Positions 6,921-15,219 of a DNA stretch of 20,353 bases are shown in pieces; position 1 is the stretch's first letter; each line of letters begins with the position of its first letter. The stretch comes from Pseudolabrys sp. (GTDB lineage: Bacteria; Pseudomonadota; Alphaproteobacteria; Rhizobiales; Xanthobacteraceae), in the NCBI GenBank assembly GCA_019246455.1, contig JAFAQJ010000224.1:1-20353 (forward strand). Direction: 5' to 3'. Below the pieces are notes generated by a model. That model made no database searches, was not told the origin of the DNA, and saw only the letters and a list, made by a program, of their open reading frames with translations. The translations under genes were made by a program, and so were the position numbers.

Positions 6921-8465
6921 ATGAGGCTCTTGCGGCAATTGACCATTCTCGAGCGCCTTCTTCTCATGGCGCTTCTGCCGGCACTGGTCGCCGTGGCTAT
7001 TTCGCCCGCGGCGAACGCACTTGCGGCTTGGTCGCCTCGCGCTGCGGAGCCCTACGTCTTGCCCGCAATGTCGATCGCGGCAGCGATGTCGGTCTTGCTC
7101 GCGCTTCGCGGCCTTGCCGCCGGTCTATCGCATGCACTTATCAATGCCGCCGACGTGATAGAGGTGCTTGCCAGTGCCGAATTGGAGAATTCGGCTCAAG
7201 GCCCCAAGGCGCGCAATGAAATTAGCCGTGTGGTCGAAGCCGCCGAACATCTATCCGAGGTACTGCGGGAGCGACAGCGCCGCGAGTTAGTGCACGCCGA
7301 CCTTGATCGCACCTGGCAGGCGGCACGCCGGATTAATCTGTCTGGTCTTGCTCAACAGGTCGAGAGCGCAACTGAAATCGGCATCCAATCCATTATCACA
7401 GGTGCCGGTGTGCTGACTCAAAAAACCAGAGAGATCTCGCGGAACCTCGACGATATACACCTCACTTTCGAAGAGGCCGCCAGTCTCGCCGAAGGTGCTC
7501 GCGCCACGAACGAGACCTCGACAGGGCTGTTCGAACAGGTCTCCACGGCCATCGCGGCGATTGCAGACAACACAGGCCGCGCCGCTTGCATCGGGCGCGA
7601 AGCCGTACAGCGCGCCGACGTCTCCCGAGCGGCCATAGAGGCGCTGGCGCGGGCAGCTGATGAAATCGGCGACATCGTTGGGGTCATCAACGAAATTGCG
7701 GCGCAAACCAATTTGCTCGCGCTCAATGCCACCATCGAGGCGGCGCGAGCAGGGGAGGCCGGACGGGGTTTCAGCGTAGTCGCCGCTGAAGTTAAGGCGC
7801 TTGCCGAACAAACGGGGCGTTCGACAGGACAAATCGGCGCCAAGATCGCTGAGATTCAATCGGCAACGAACGACGTTGTGAAATCACTGCAAAGCGTAAC
7901 CGAGGCGGTCGGTGCCTTGTCGGATGCTAATCAATCGGTGTCCCAAGCGATCGAAAGTCAACGTGGAGCAACAGAGCAGTTCGGCATTAACACCCGTGAA
8001 AGTAACCAGGCTTCAATCGATGCCGTAACGCGCTTGAATGAGCTTGCCGCGGCGATGGCGCAGCTGAAGGAAAGCGCGGGCGAGTTCATGGTAGTCGCCG
8101 GCGAGATGCAACAAAGTTCCCGCATAATTTGCATTACCGTCCCTGACATCGTGCGCAGGGCAGTGACCGCGGATTTGCGGGAATTTCCGCGCTATGAGGT
8201 GAATTTCGACGCGCATTTGACGTGGGACAGCGGCCACGCTGTGGTGCAAGTTCACGACATCAGTGAAGGTGGGGCATGTATCGAGAGCGTCGAAGGTCTT
8301 TCCATCGGCAAGGTCATCGCGGTGTCCTTTAAATCATCCATGAAGCCGATCGAAGCACGAATCGTCCGCGACGCAGGTGCCGGTCGCGTCGGCATTTGCT
8401 TCGACCCGGCACAGTTGCGGCGTGAAGAATTGCGTGAACTGGTGACGATTACCGCCGCGGCCTGA
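6921..8465 (+). CDS. Methyl-accepting chemotaxis protein with C-terminal PilZ domain
   Basis: A 514-residue inner-membrane signalling protein. Two hydrophobic segments (about 12-34 and 46-68) are separated by only about a dozen residues, so there is no periplasmic ligand domain. A helical linker follows. The cytoplasmic MCP signalling coiled coil runs roughly 135-395 around the conserved hairpin tip [20 protein letters not shown] (251-270), which contacts CheW/CheA. Residues 412-505 form a PilZ domain with both c-di-GMP motifs: R420-EFP-R424 (RxxxR) and D446-I-S-E-G-G451 (DxSxxG). The receptor may therefore couple c-di-GMP to motility, sensing from inside the cell. No che genes are nearby. 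The ATG at 6921 has only a weak ribosome binding site. The stop TGA directly abuts the stop of moaA on the other strand. Confidence 0.93.
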   Translation: MRLLRQLTILERLLLMALLPALVAVAISPAANALAAWSPRAAEPYVLPAMSIAAAMSVLLALRGLAAGLSHALINAADVIEVLASAELENSAQGPKARNEISRVVEAAEHLSEVLRERQRRELVHADLDRTWQAARRINLSGLAQQVESATEIGIQSIITGAGVLTQKTREISRNLDDIHLTFEEAASLAEGARATNETSTGLFEQVSTAIAAIADNTGRAACIGREAVQRADVSRAAIEALARAADEIGDIVGVINEIAAQTNLLALNATIEAARAGEAGRGFSVVAAEVKALAEQTGRSTGQIGAKIAEIQSATNDVVKSLQSVTEAVGALSDANQSVSQAIESQRGATEQFGINTRESNQASIDAVTRLNELAAAMAQLKESAGEFMVVAGEMQQSSRIICITVPDIVRRAVTADLREFPRYEVNFDAHLTWDSGHAVVQVHDISEGGACIESVEGLSIGKVIAVSFKSSMKPIEARIVRDAGAGRVGICFDPAQLRREELRELVTITAAA

Positions 8466-9485
8466 TCAGCCGCCGGTCATACTCATGTGGCGCGACAGTG
8501 CTGGCCGGCGGTGCCGTCGATCAATGACAAAGTCATGCCCCTTCGGCTTGCGGGCGACCGCTGCATCGATGGCGGCGTGCAAGCGATCGTCGCTTTCCGA
8601 AGTGCGAAGCGGCGCGCGCAAGTCAGCCGCATCTTCCTGACCCAGGCACATAAATAGCGTGCCGGTGCACGTGATCCGCACGCGGTTGCACGACTCGCAA
8701 AAATTGTGCGTCAACGGCGTAATGAATCCGAGACGTCCACCGGTTTCCTGGACTTGTACATAGCGCGCCGGGCCGCCGGTCGCGTAATCGGTGTCACGAA
8801 GCGTATAACGCTCAGCAAGTTGCGCGCGCACAAGCGATAGCGGCAGGTACTGATCGAGCCGTTCGTCGCCGACATCACCAAGCGGCATCACTTCAATGAT
8901 CGTCAAGTCCATGCCGCGCCCATGCGCCCAATCAAGCAGGGAGGGAATTTCATCCTCGTTGACGCCCTTGAGCGCGACTGCGTTAATTTTCACCTTTAGG
9001 CCGGCGGCTTGTGCGGCATCGATACCGGCAAGGACTTGATGGAGATCGCCCCAGCGGGTTATCGCGCGAAACTTTTCCGCGTTCAACGTGTCGAGTGATA
9101 CATTGATACGTTCGACGCCGTGACTTTTGAGTTCTGCAGCGTATTTGATCAGTTGTGATCCGTTGGTTGTCAGCGTGAGCTCTTTGAGCGCACCACTCCG
9201 TAGATGCCGCGACAGCGATCCGACCAACGTCATGATGCCGCGCCTCACGAGAGGCTCGCCACCGGTGAGACGGAGTTTGGTGACGCCTCTGGCAACGAAG
9301 GCGCTGCAAAGGCGATCGAGTTCTTCGAGGCTGAGAAGATCGGCCTTTGGCAGGAACGTCATGTTTTCCGCCATGCAGTAGACGCAGCGGAAGTCGCAGC
9401 GATCCGTCACGGACACGCGCAGATATGTAATCGCCCGTTGAAACGGGTCGATCAACGCGGGCTGACGCTTTTGTAAAGTTGACAT
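8466..9485 (-). CDS. moaA: GTP 3',8-cyclase MoaA (molybdenum cofactor biosynthesis)
   Basis: A radical SAM enzyme of 339 residues that makes the first molybdopterin intermediate from GTP together with MoaC. The N-terminal [4Fe-4S]-SAM motif is C30-DFR-C34-VY-C37. The SAM-binding GGEP lies at 75-78. The second cluster motif is C263-ES-C266 with C280 thirteen residues on, as in known MoaA. The C-terminus ends MSMTGG, keeping the terminal Gly-Gly needed for activity. I start at the ATG at 9485. An in-frame TTG at 9509 would add eight residues and has GGGA about eight bases upstream, so the true start is uncertain. No other moa, mog or moe gene is in the window. Confidence 0.95.
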   Translation of the reverse strand: MSTLQKRQPALIDPFQRAITYLRVSVTDRCDFRCVYCMAENMTFLPKADLLSLEELDRLCSAFVARGVTKLRLTGGEPLVRRGIMTLVGSLSRHLRSGALKELTLTTNGSQLIKYAAELKSHGVERINVSLDTLNAEKFRAITRWGDLHQVLAGIDAAQAAGLKVKINAVALKGVNEDEIPSLLDWAHGRGMDLTIIEVMPLGDVGDERLDQYLPLSLVRAQLAERYTLRDTDYATGGPARYVQVQETGGRLGFITPLTHNFCESCNRVRITCTGTLFMCLGQEDAADLRAPLRTSESDDRLHAAIDAAVARKPKGHDFVIDRRHRRPALSRHMSMTGG

Positions 9486-9626
9486 CAAATAGCGGTGTCC
9501 ATGGACCAAATGATCCCGCGGCGCGAAAACGCGCGTCCACGACGATCAATATGGGGTCTTCCGTCAGACTTGACCAGCAGGTTCAAACGGTATGCGCCGC
9601 GACTATCGCAGCACAAAACTGCTGGT

Positions 9627-10097
9627 TTAGCGAGCGGGTTGCTGCGGGGCGGGCCAGGGTGCGGAGGCCTGAGGCGCAGCCGATTGCTGCGGAGCCGCTG
9701 CAGGCTTCGCGGCCGCCACTGGTTTCTTCTTCGGGGCCGGCTTCTTGGGCGCCGGTTTCTTCGCTGCCGGAGGCGCGGCGGAGAGCTCGACCATCACCGG
9801 ATTGGGCCGCAGGCGGCTGGAACCTCCATCGCCGATGACTTCGACCTGCTCGGTTTCCGGCAGATAGCCATTGAGCGTGAACGTCACCGAGAATGGCGCG
9901 TCAGAGTTCAGCGTCAGAGAGCAGGGGGTGCGGCAGGTCTGACCCGTCGACGTGCGCGCATCTGCGCCCGGCGGTTCGGATTCGAATTGCACGGTATCGG
10001 TTGCAGGCGACGGCTTGAGCGCATCAAACCAGTTCGAAGTAGACGAGCACGCTGCCAAAAGCAGAGCGCTGCCGGCGATCAAAAAAACTCGGTACAT
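9627..10097 (-). CDS. Lipoprotein with PEGA-like domain and Lys/Pro/Ala-rich tail
   Basis: A 156-residue predicted lipoprotein. The signal peptide MYRVFLIAGSALLLAAC ends in lipobox L14-A-A-C17. Serine after the cysteine favours outer-membrane retention by the usual Lol rule. Residues about 36-88 (TVQFESEPPGADARTSTGQ, then TPCSL and FSVTFTLNGYLPET) match the PEGA beta-domain pattern, with two cysteines (in QTCRTPC) that could form a disulfide. From about 105 the tail is low-complexity, with KKPAPKKPAPKKKP followed by Ala/Pro/Gln. This could span or bind the cell wall. The function is unknown. The start ATG at 10097 has only a weak ribosome binding site. A six-base-pair hairpin (10120-10136) and a GTTAACC repeat lie in its upstream region. 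Confidence 0.8.
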   Translation of the reverse strand: MYRVFLIAGSALLLAACSSTSNWFDALKPSPATDTVQFESEPPGADARTSTGQTCRTPCSLTLNSDAPFSVTFTLNGYLPETEQVEVIGDGGSSRLRPNPVMVELSAAPPAAKKPAPKKPAPKKKPVAAAKPAAAPQQSAAPQASAPWPAPQQPAR

Positions 10098-10191
10098 TTA
10101 GTGGTCCCGTTCCGCGCTAGCGGCTCACAGAGCCGCCTGTCCCAGATGTCACAATAAATTTGCAGAGTCAGCGGCGCAACCCGTCGGACCC

Positions 10192-10214
10192 GTTAACCTT
10201 ACCGCGTTAACCAT
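10192..10214. repeat. Two direct GTTAACC repeats, possible CtrA half-sites
   Basis: GTTAACC occurs at 10192-10198 and again at 10206-10212, a 14-base period, and the second copy extends to TTAACCAT. TTAACCAT is the CtrA half-site form known from Caulobacter. The two TTAA cores are 10 bases apart, not the 7 of a full site. The repeats lie about 95 bases upstream of the lipoprotein start and about 30 bases beyond the gph stop. A regulatory role is inference. Confidence 0.35.
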
Positions 10215-10240
10215 GGGCGATCGGGCGTGCGCGAAGGATT

Positions 10241-10912
10241 TCATGGCAAAAGTGTGTCGAGGGCATCGACTAGGCCGTCGAAATGGCCGATGAGACGATC
10301 GGGGCTAAATTCGGCGACCGGGGGATCGCTGTAACCGAAATCGACAGCGATGATGGGAATTCCTGCCGCACGCGCTGTACGAACATCAGTCTCTGAATCG
10401 CCGATCATGACGGCAGCGGACAACAGGCCGCCGGCGGCTGCAATGGTGCGCTGTAGAATAAGCGGGTTTGGTTTTTGCACCGCGAAAGTGTCCTGTCCGC
10501 AAATCGCGGCGAAACGATCGGCCAAGCCCAAAGCTTGCAACAATTGTATCGACAAAGTTTCGAGCTTGTTGGTGCAGACTGCTAGTTTGCAGCCGCGCGC
10601 AGCGAGTTCATCGAGCGCGGCTTCGAGCCCAGGAAACGGACGCGAACGGTCGGCGATATGGGCCGTGTAGTGTTCGATGAAGTCGACGAAAAGGCGATCC
10701 ATCAGCTCCGGAGTCGCGGTGCGGCCATCGATTTGCAATCCTCGCGCAATCATCTGCTTTGCGCCGCCTCCAATGGCGAGCCGCGCGACATCAAACGATA
10801 CGGGGGCAATTTTTTCGTAGGCGAAAACGGCGTTGAGCGTGTCCACCAGATCGGGTGCGGTATCGACTAACGTGCCGTCGAGGTCGAAAACGATGGTGGG
10901 CGCGGTTTTCAT
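10241..10912 (-). CDS. gph: Phosphoglycolate phosphatase, HAD superfamily
   Basis: A 223-residue cytosolic HAD hydrolase that removes 2-phosphoglycolate formed by DNA repair or oxygenase reactions. HAD motif I is D10-L-D12-G-T, with D10 the nucleophile. Motif II is T114 in AVCTNK, motif III K147 in VQKPNP, and motif IV GDSETD with D172 and D176. A helical cap domain lies at about 16-85. Length and motifs fit Gph, although close HAD relatives (for example pyrophosphatase PpaX or MuP phosphatase MupP) cannot be fully excluded. It is divergent from rpiA with 115 bases between starts, a carbon-phosphate pairing that makes metabolic sense. Confidence 0.88.
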   Translation of the reverse strand: MKTAPTIVFDLDGTLVDTAPDLVDTLNAVFAYEKIAPVSFDVARLAIGGGAKQMIARGLQIDGRTATPELMDRLFVDFIEHYTAHIADRSRPFPGLEAALDELAARGCKLAVCTNKLETLSIQLLQALGLADRFAAICGQDTFAVQKPNPLILQRTIAAAGGLLSAAVMIGDSETDVRTARAAGIPIIAVDFGYSDPPVAEFSPDRLIGHFDGLVDALDTLLP

Positions 10913-11027
10913 GAGCGCCAGCGCTAACGGCAGCGCTTCGGCAAGGCAAGCTATTCTTGGGTTGGCGGGCTATCCCTGCCGGACGATCGCCGCTAATTTC
11001 CACGAATAGGTCCGTGAACACGTTGTC

Positions 11028-11729
11028 ATGATGGATGCCGGTGCTCAAAAACGCGCTGCTGCTGCGCGCGCGCTCGAATTCGTGCAGCCAGGCATGCGGC
11101 TCGGTCTGGGGACCGGCTCGACGGCCAAGCATTTTGTCGAGTTGCTCGGCGAACGCGTTCGCGCCGGTCTTAAGGTTGTTGGGGTGCCAACCTCCGAGGC
11201 GACTCGTCTGGACGCCGATCGGTGTGGCGTCCCTCTGACGAATCTCGATGATACGCCCGAGCTCGATCTTACGGTTGATGGTGCCGACGAGATCGGTCCC
11301 GAGCTCAGCTTGATCAAGGGCGGCGGCGGCGCGCTGCTCCGCGAGAAAATTGTCGCAGCCGCTTCCAGTGAGATGGTGGTCATCGCCGACGAATCGAAGT
11401 GGGTATCCGCTTTAGGCAAATTTCCACTGCCGATTGAAGTGCTGCCATTCGGTCTGGGCGCTACACGCCGGACTATTGAGCAGGCGATGAAATCGCTCGG
11501 CCTTTCAGGGCCGCTCGTGTTGCGGACAGGCAAAGATGGCCACGTTTTCGTCACGGATGGCGGTCATTGGATCCTCGACGCGGCGCTGAATCGTATTGCG
11601 GATCCCAACGCCTTAGCGCAAAAGCTTTCCGCCATTCCTGGAATTATGGAACACGGATTGTTCGTCGGTCTGGCGCATACCGCCGTTCTGGCCGGACCCA
11701 ACGGCATAAGAGTGATCAAACGGTCCTGA
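11028..11729 (+). CDS. rpiA: Ribose-5-phosphate isomerase A
   Basis: A 233-residue cytosolic enzyme interconverting ribose 5-phosphate and ribulose 5-phosphate in the pentose phosphate pathway. The phosphate-binding GTGSTA loop is at 28-33. The catalytic region has DGADEI at 84-89 and [11 protein letters not shown] at 97-107, corresponding to the known catalytic Asp, Lys and Glu residues. The length is normal. ATG codons at 11028 and 11031 are both possible starts. It heads a plus-strand cluster: the next gene starts 14 bases after its stop, and gor follows. This suggests co-transcription of a sugar-phosphate enzyme with a glutathione and NADPH enzyme. Confidence 0.95.
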   Translation: MMDAGAQKRAAAARALEFVQPGMRLGLGTGSTAKHFVELLGERVRAGLKVVGVPTSEATRLDADRCGVPLTNLDDTPELDLTVDGADEIGPELSLIKGGGGALLREKIVAAASSEMVVIADESKWVSALGKFPLPIEVLPFGLGATRRTIEQAMKSLGLSGPLVLRTGKDGHVFVTDGGHWILDAALNRIADPNALAQKLSAIPGIMEHGLFVGLAHTAVLAGPNGIRVIKRS

Positions 11730-11743
11730 TTTGTGGAGATAGC

Positions 11744-12262
11744 ATGATTAAGATTCAATACGGTGCCAGCTTGGTTCGGCTTAGCGTGATCGTCGCGTTG
11801 CTTCTTGTTGCTGGTTTTCCGGCGACGGCGCAGCAGAAAACCCCCACCAAGGCGCAGATCGACATTGCGCGGGAGGTGATCGTCATCAAAGGCGTTCACA
11901 AGATTTTCGATGCAGTGATTCCTGGTGTCATCGAGCAGGATAAGAATACGTTACTCAGTCAAAATCCGGGTCTGCAGAAGGATCTCACCGACATCTCTTT
12001 GCAATTGCGTACCGAATACGCGCCGCGCGTGAATGACGTGATCACGCAGGTCGCAACGATCTATGCCGGATATTTTACCGAGCAGGAGCTCAAGGATTTG
12101 CTGGCGTTTTACAAATCTCCGCTCGGTCAAAAGTTTACGACACAAGAGCCCGAAGCACTCGATCGTGGTATGCGGTCAGGTCAGGACTGGGCCATCAAGT
12201 TTTCCGACGAGGTGATGTCGCGCATGCGGGTTGAATTAAAGAAGAAAGGCCACGATCTCTAG
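11744..12262 (+). CDS. Secreted DUF2059 domain protein
   Basis: A 172-residue exported protein of unknown function. The N-terminus has a hydrophobic core (LVRLSVIVALLLVAGF) and a signal-peptidase site after ATAQ near residue 28. The body is helical and matches the DUF2059 pattern: an early IVIKGVHKIFDAVIPG helix, a central segment ending in YAGYFTEQELKDLLAFYKSP, and KFTTQEPEAL. I chose the ATG at 11744 because it gives the signal peptide and follows GGAG at about 11735-11738. It lies between rpiA (14 bases before) and gor (26 bases after) and is probably in the same operon. I know of no biochemical role for the family. Confidence 0.85.
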   Translation: MIKIQYGASLVRLSVIVALLLVAGFPATAQQKTPTKAQIDIAREVIVIKGVHKIFDAVIPGVIEQDKNTLLSQNPGLQKDLTDISLQLRTEYAPRVNDVITQVATIYAGYFTEQELKDLLAFYKSPLGQKFTTQEPEALDRGMRSGQDWAIKFSDEVMSRMRVELKKKGHDL

Positions 12263-12288
12263 GTCGTTGAGCGGAGCCGACGCGCTTC

Positions 12289-13674
12289 ATGGCTGATTTC
12301 GACGTTGATCTGTTTGTGGTAGGCGCAGGGTCCGGGGGGGTTCGCGCCGCTCGGATTGCGTCTTCGTATGGCGCGCGCGTCATGATCGCCGAGGAATATC
12401 GCGTCGGCGGCACCTGCGTTATTCGCGGCTGTGTACCGAAAAAAATCCTCGTTTATGCATCGCGCTACGGCCACGACTTCGAGGATGCCGCCGGTTACGG
12501 TTGGACGTTGCCAGACGTTTCGTTCGATTGGCCGACGCTGATCGCAAATAAAGATCGCGAAATTGATCGGCTCGAGGCCGCATATACGACGACGCTCGAG
12601 CGCTTCAATGTCAAGATTGCCAAGAGCCGCGCCGTCCTCGAGGACACACACACGGTGCGTTTGCTGACGAACGGCGAGCGTGTGCGAGCCAAGACGATCC
12701 TGATTTCGACGGGCGGTACGCCACAGATGGGCGCTAAGATCGCCGGTGTGGAGCACGTTATCTCGTCGAATGAGGCTTTCCACCTGAAAGAACTGCCGAA
12801 ACGCATCCTGGTCCAGGGCGGCGGTTATATCGCGGTGGAGTTCGCGTGCATTTTCGCTGGACTTGGTTCGCAGGTGTCGTTGGTTTATCGAGGCGAGAAT
12901 ATTCTGCGCGGCTTCGACGATGACGTGCGTGAGCATCTCCGCGGCGAAATGGAAAAGCGCGGCATCCAGATAATCACCAAACAAACGGTCTCGTCGGTTG
13001 AGAAAGTGGAACACGGCTACGATGTGTGCCTGTCCGATCAAACTTCAATCATAGTCGACAAGGTGATGTTTGCGACCGGACGCCACCCCAACGTGACCGG
13101 TCTCGGCCTCGAAACGGTTGGAGTCAAGCTCAGCGAGACAGGCGGGATCGCGGTTAATGAATACTCGAAGACTTCCGTCGACAATATTTACGCCGTCGGC
13201 GACGTGACGAACCGCATCAATCTGACGCCGGTCGCGGTCCGCGAAGGTCATGCATTCGCCGATACTGTTTTTGGCGGCAAGATGACCGCGGTCGATCACG
13301 CCAATGTGCCTACGGCCGTCTTCTCCGAACCGGAAATCGGCGTCGTGGGACTGACGGAAGCGCAAGCGGTGAAGCAGTTCGGCGTCGTCGATATCTATAA
13401 GACCAGCTTTAGGTCGATGAAGATGGCGGTGGCGGCGCGCGCAACACGAACCTTCATGAAGCTGGTGGTCGATGGCACGAATGATCGCGTCCTCGGCTGT
13501 CACATCGTCGGCGCCGATGCGGGCGAAATGATCCAGCTCGTAGGGATCGCGATAAAGATGGGCGCTACCAAAGCAGATTTCGACGCCACGATGGCGGTCC
13601 ATCCAACGGCGGCGGAAGAGCTGGTGACCATGCGTGAGAAGGCAATGAGCTACGGACGCGCCGCCGCGGAATAA
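12289..13674 (+). CDS. gor: Glutathione-disulfide reductase
   Basis: A 461-residue cytosolic flavoprotein that reduces GSSG to GSH with NADPH. The FAD-binding motif is VGAGSGGVRAAR near 11-22. The redox-active disulfide is C43-VIRG-C48 in GGTCVIRGCVPKK. The second Rossmann motif is GGGYIAVEFACIFAGLGS. The arginines in VYRGENILRGFDDDVR are the kind that select the NADPH 2'-phosphate. The C-terminal catalytic HPTAAEE has H438 and E443. The lack of a tight CxxxxC change or of GSH-specific deviations fits GR rather than mercuric or trypanothione reductase. It sits behind the DUF2059 gene and is likely co-transcribed with rpiA. NADPH supplied by the pentose phosphate pathway would feed this enzyme. 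Confidence 0.95.
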   Translation: MADFDVDLFVVGAGSGGVRAARIASSYGARVMIAEEYRVGGTCVIRGCVPKKILVYASRYGHDFEDAAGYGWTLPDVSFDWPTLIANKDREIDRLEAAYTTTLERFNVKIAKSRAVLEDTHTVRLLTNGERVRAKTILISTGGTPQMGAKIAGVEHVISSNEAFHLKELPKRILVQGGGYIAVEFACIFAGLGSQVSLVYRGENILRGFDDDVREHLRGEMEKRGIQIITKQTVSSVEKVEHGYDVCLSDQTSIIVDKVMFATGRHPNVTGLGLETVGVKLSETGGIAVNEYSKTSVDNIYAVGDVTNRINLTPVAVREGHAFADTVFGGKMTAVDHANVPTAVFSEPEIGVVGLTEAQAVKQFGVVDIYKTSFRSMKMAVAARATRTFMKLVVDGTNDRVLGCHIVGADAGEMIQLVGIAIKMGATKADFDATMAVHPTAAEELVTMREKAMSYGRAAAE

Positions 13675-13755
13675 CCCTAAATAGCTGCGATTTCTCGAAG
13701 TTCTGGCATCCGGCAACGACCTTCGTGTATAAGGCCGCGAGTTTTGGAGCGTGCG

Positions 13756-15144
13756 ATGGCCGAGCGTTGGTCGCCTGACAGTTGGCGCAAGAAACCGATC
13801 GTGCAGATGCCGGATTATCCGGACCGGCGCGCGCTCACCGACGTTGAAAAGCAGCTTGCGACGTTTCCGCCGCTGGTTTTTGCGGGTGAAGCGCGCAACC
13901 TGAAGAAAGCACTGGCGCGCGTTGCCAACGGTCAGGCTTTCCTGCTGCAAGGCGGCGATTGCGCCGAGAGCTTTGCCGAGCATGGTGCCAACAACATCCG
14001 CGATTTCTTCCGCATGTTCCTGCAGATGGCGGTGGTGCTCACGTATGCCGCTGCTTTGCCGGTCGTGAAGGTCGGCCGTATCGCCGGGCAGTTTGCCAAG
14101 CCGCGCTCGTCGCCAACCGAGAAGCGTGATGGCAAGGAATTACCGAGCTATCGCGGTGACATCATCAACGATGTCGCGTTTACCGAAGAAGCACGTCGTC
14201 CGGATCCGCGGCGCCAGATTGAGGCGTACCGCCAATCGGCGGCGACGCTAAATCTGCTGCGCGCCTTCGCGCAGGGTGGTTACGCCAACCTCGCAAGTGT
14301 GCGTCAATGGATGCTGGGCTTTGTCAAAGACAGCCCGCAGTCGCGCCGTTACGTCGAATTGTCGGAGCGGATCTCCGAGGCGCTCGAGTTCATGCAGGCC
14401 TGCGGCCTCGACCTCGAAAGCCACCCGGAACTGCGCACGACCGATTTCTATACGAGCCACGAAGCACTCCTGCTCGGCTTCGAGGAAGCGCTAACTCGTA
14501 TCGATTCCACGACCGGCGACTGGTACGCGACGGCCGGCCACATGATCTGGATCGGTGATCGCACCCGCCAGCTTGACCACGCCCATATCGAATATGCGCG
14601 TGGCGTGAAGAATCCGATCGGATTGAAATGCGGCCCGTCGCTCAAGGCCGACGACTTGCTTCGGTTGATCGATGTGCTCAATCCGGATAACGAGCCGGGG
14701 CGGTTGACGCTGATCGGGCGCTTCGGCGCCGAGAAGGTCGGCGAATTCCTGCCGGCACTGGTTCGCGCCACGCGACGCGAAGGAAAGGCGGTGGTGTGGT
14801 CGTGCGACCCGATGCACGGCAATACGATCACGTCGGGCTCTGGCTACAAGACGCGTCCGTTCGATCTGATCTTGAAAGAAGTACGTAGTTTCTTCGAGAT
14901 TCATGCGGCCGAGCGCAGTTACGCCGGCGGCGTTCATCTGGAGATGACTGGCCAGAACGTCACCGAATGCACCGGCGGCGCCCGCGCGATCAGTGATGCC
15001 GACCTCAACGACCGCTACCACACCGTTTGCGATCCGCGGCTCAATGCCGAACAGGCCATTGACCTGGCGTTCCTGCTTGCCGAATTGCTGAAGAAAGAGC
15101 GCGTTTCACAGGTCAGGCCGATGCCGGCCGCCGCGAGCCTCTGA
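13756..15144 (+). CDS. Class II 3-deoxy-7-phosphoheptulonate synthase (DAHP synthase)
   Basis: A 462-residue enzyme condensing phosphoenolpyruvate and erythrose 4-phosphate, the first step of aromatic amino-acid synthesis. It is of the plant/Mycobacterium type II class, not the E. coli AroFGH class. Visible signatures are GGDCAES (metal-ligand cysteine C69), [31 protein letters not shown] (His ligand), [12 protein letters not shown] (Glu ligand) and CDPRLN (Asp ligand), matching Cys/His/Glu/Asp metal ligands known for the class. The ATG at 13756 has GGAG seven bases upstream; an in-frame TTG at 13744 is unlikely. It follows gor by 81 bases. I leave the symbol blank because aroF and aroG are both used. 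Confidence 0.95.
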   Translation: MAERWSPDSWRKKPIVQMPDYPDRRALTDVEKQLATFPPLVFAGEARNLKKALARVANGQAFLLQGGDCAESFAEHGANNIRDFFRMFLQMAVVLTYAAALPVVKVGRIAGQFAKPRSSPTEKRDGKELPSYRGDIINDVAFTEEARRPDPRRQIEAYRQSAATLNLLRAFAQGGYANLASVRQWMLGFVKDSPQSRRYVELSERISEALEFMQACGLDLESHPELRTTDFYTSHEALLLGFEEALTRIDSTTGDWYATAGHMIWIGDRTRQLDHAHIEYARGVKNPIGLKCGPSLKADDLLRLIDVLNPDNEPGRLTLIGRFGAEKVGEFLPALVRATRREGKAVVWSCDPMHGNTITSGSGYKTRPFDLILKEVRSFFEIHAAERSYAGGVHLEMTGQNVTECTGGARAISDADLNDRYHTVCDPRLNAEQAIDLAFLLAELLKKERVSQVRPMPAAASL

Positions 15145-15219
15145 GCGCCGCGTCGATCAAAAGGCTGGCATTCCAAGACCGTATTTGCTGGTCCGCGGCG
15201 CAAACGCTAAATCACTACT

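Noticed and set aside
9521..9534. GCGCG-AAAA-CGCGC hairpin upstream of moaA as a molybdenum-cofactor riboswitch
   Set aside because: It is only a five-base-pair stem and lacks the larger conserved fold of that riboswitch.
9495..10157. Plus-strand open frame of about 220 codons opposite the lipoprotein gene
   Set aside because: It is Arg-rich and low complexity, has no recognisable domain, and overlaps a lipoprotein with a clear lipobox on the other strand.
12259..13041. Long minus-strand open frame opposite gor
   Set aside because: Gor is unambiguous; the antisense frame is a by-product of high-GC codon bias and has no domain.
13045..13983. Minus-strand open frame of about 312 codons opposite gor and the DAHP synthase start
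   Set aside because: His/Arg-rich composition, no domain, spans two genuine genes on the other strand.
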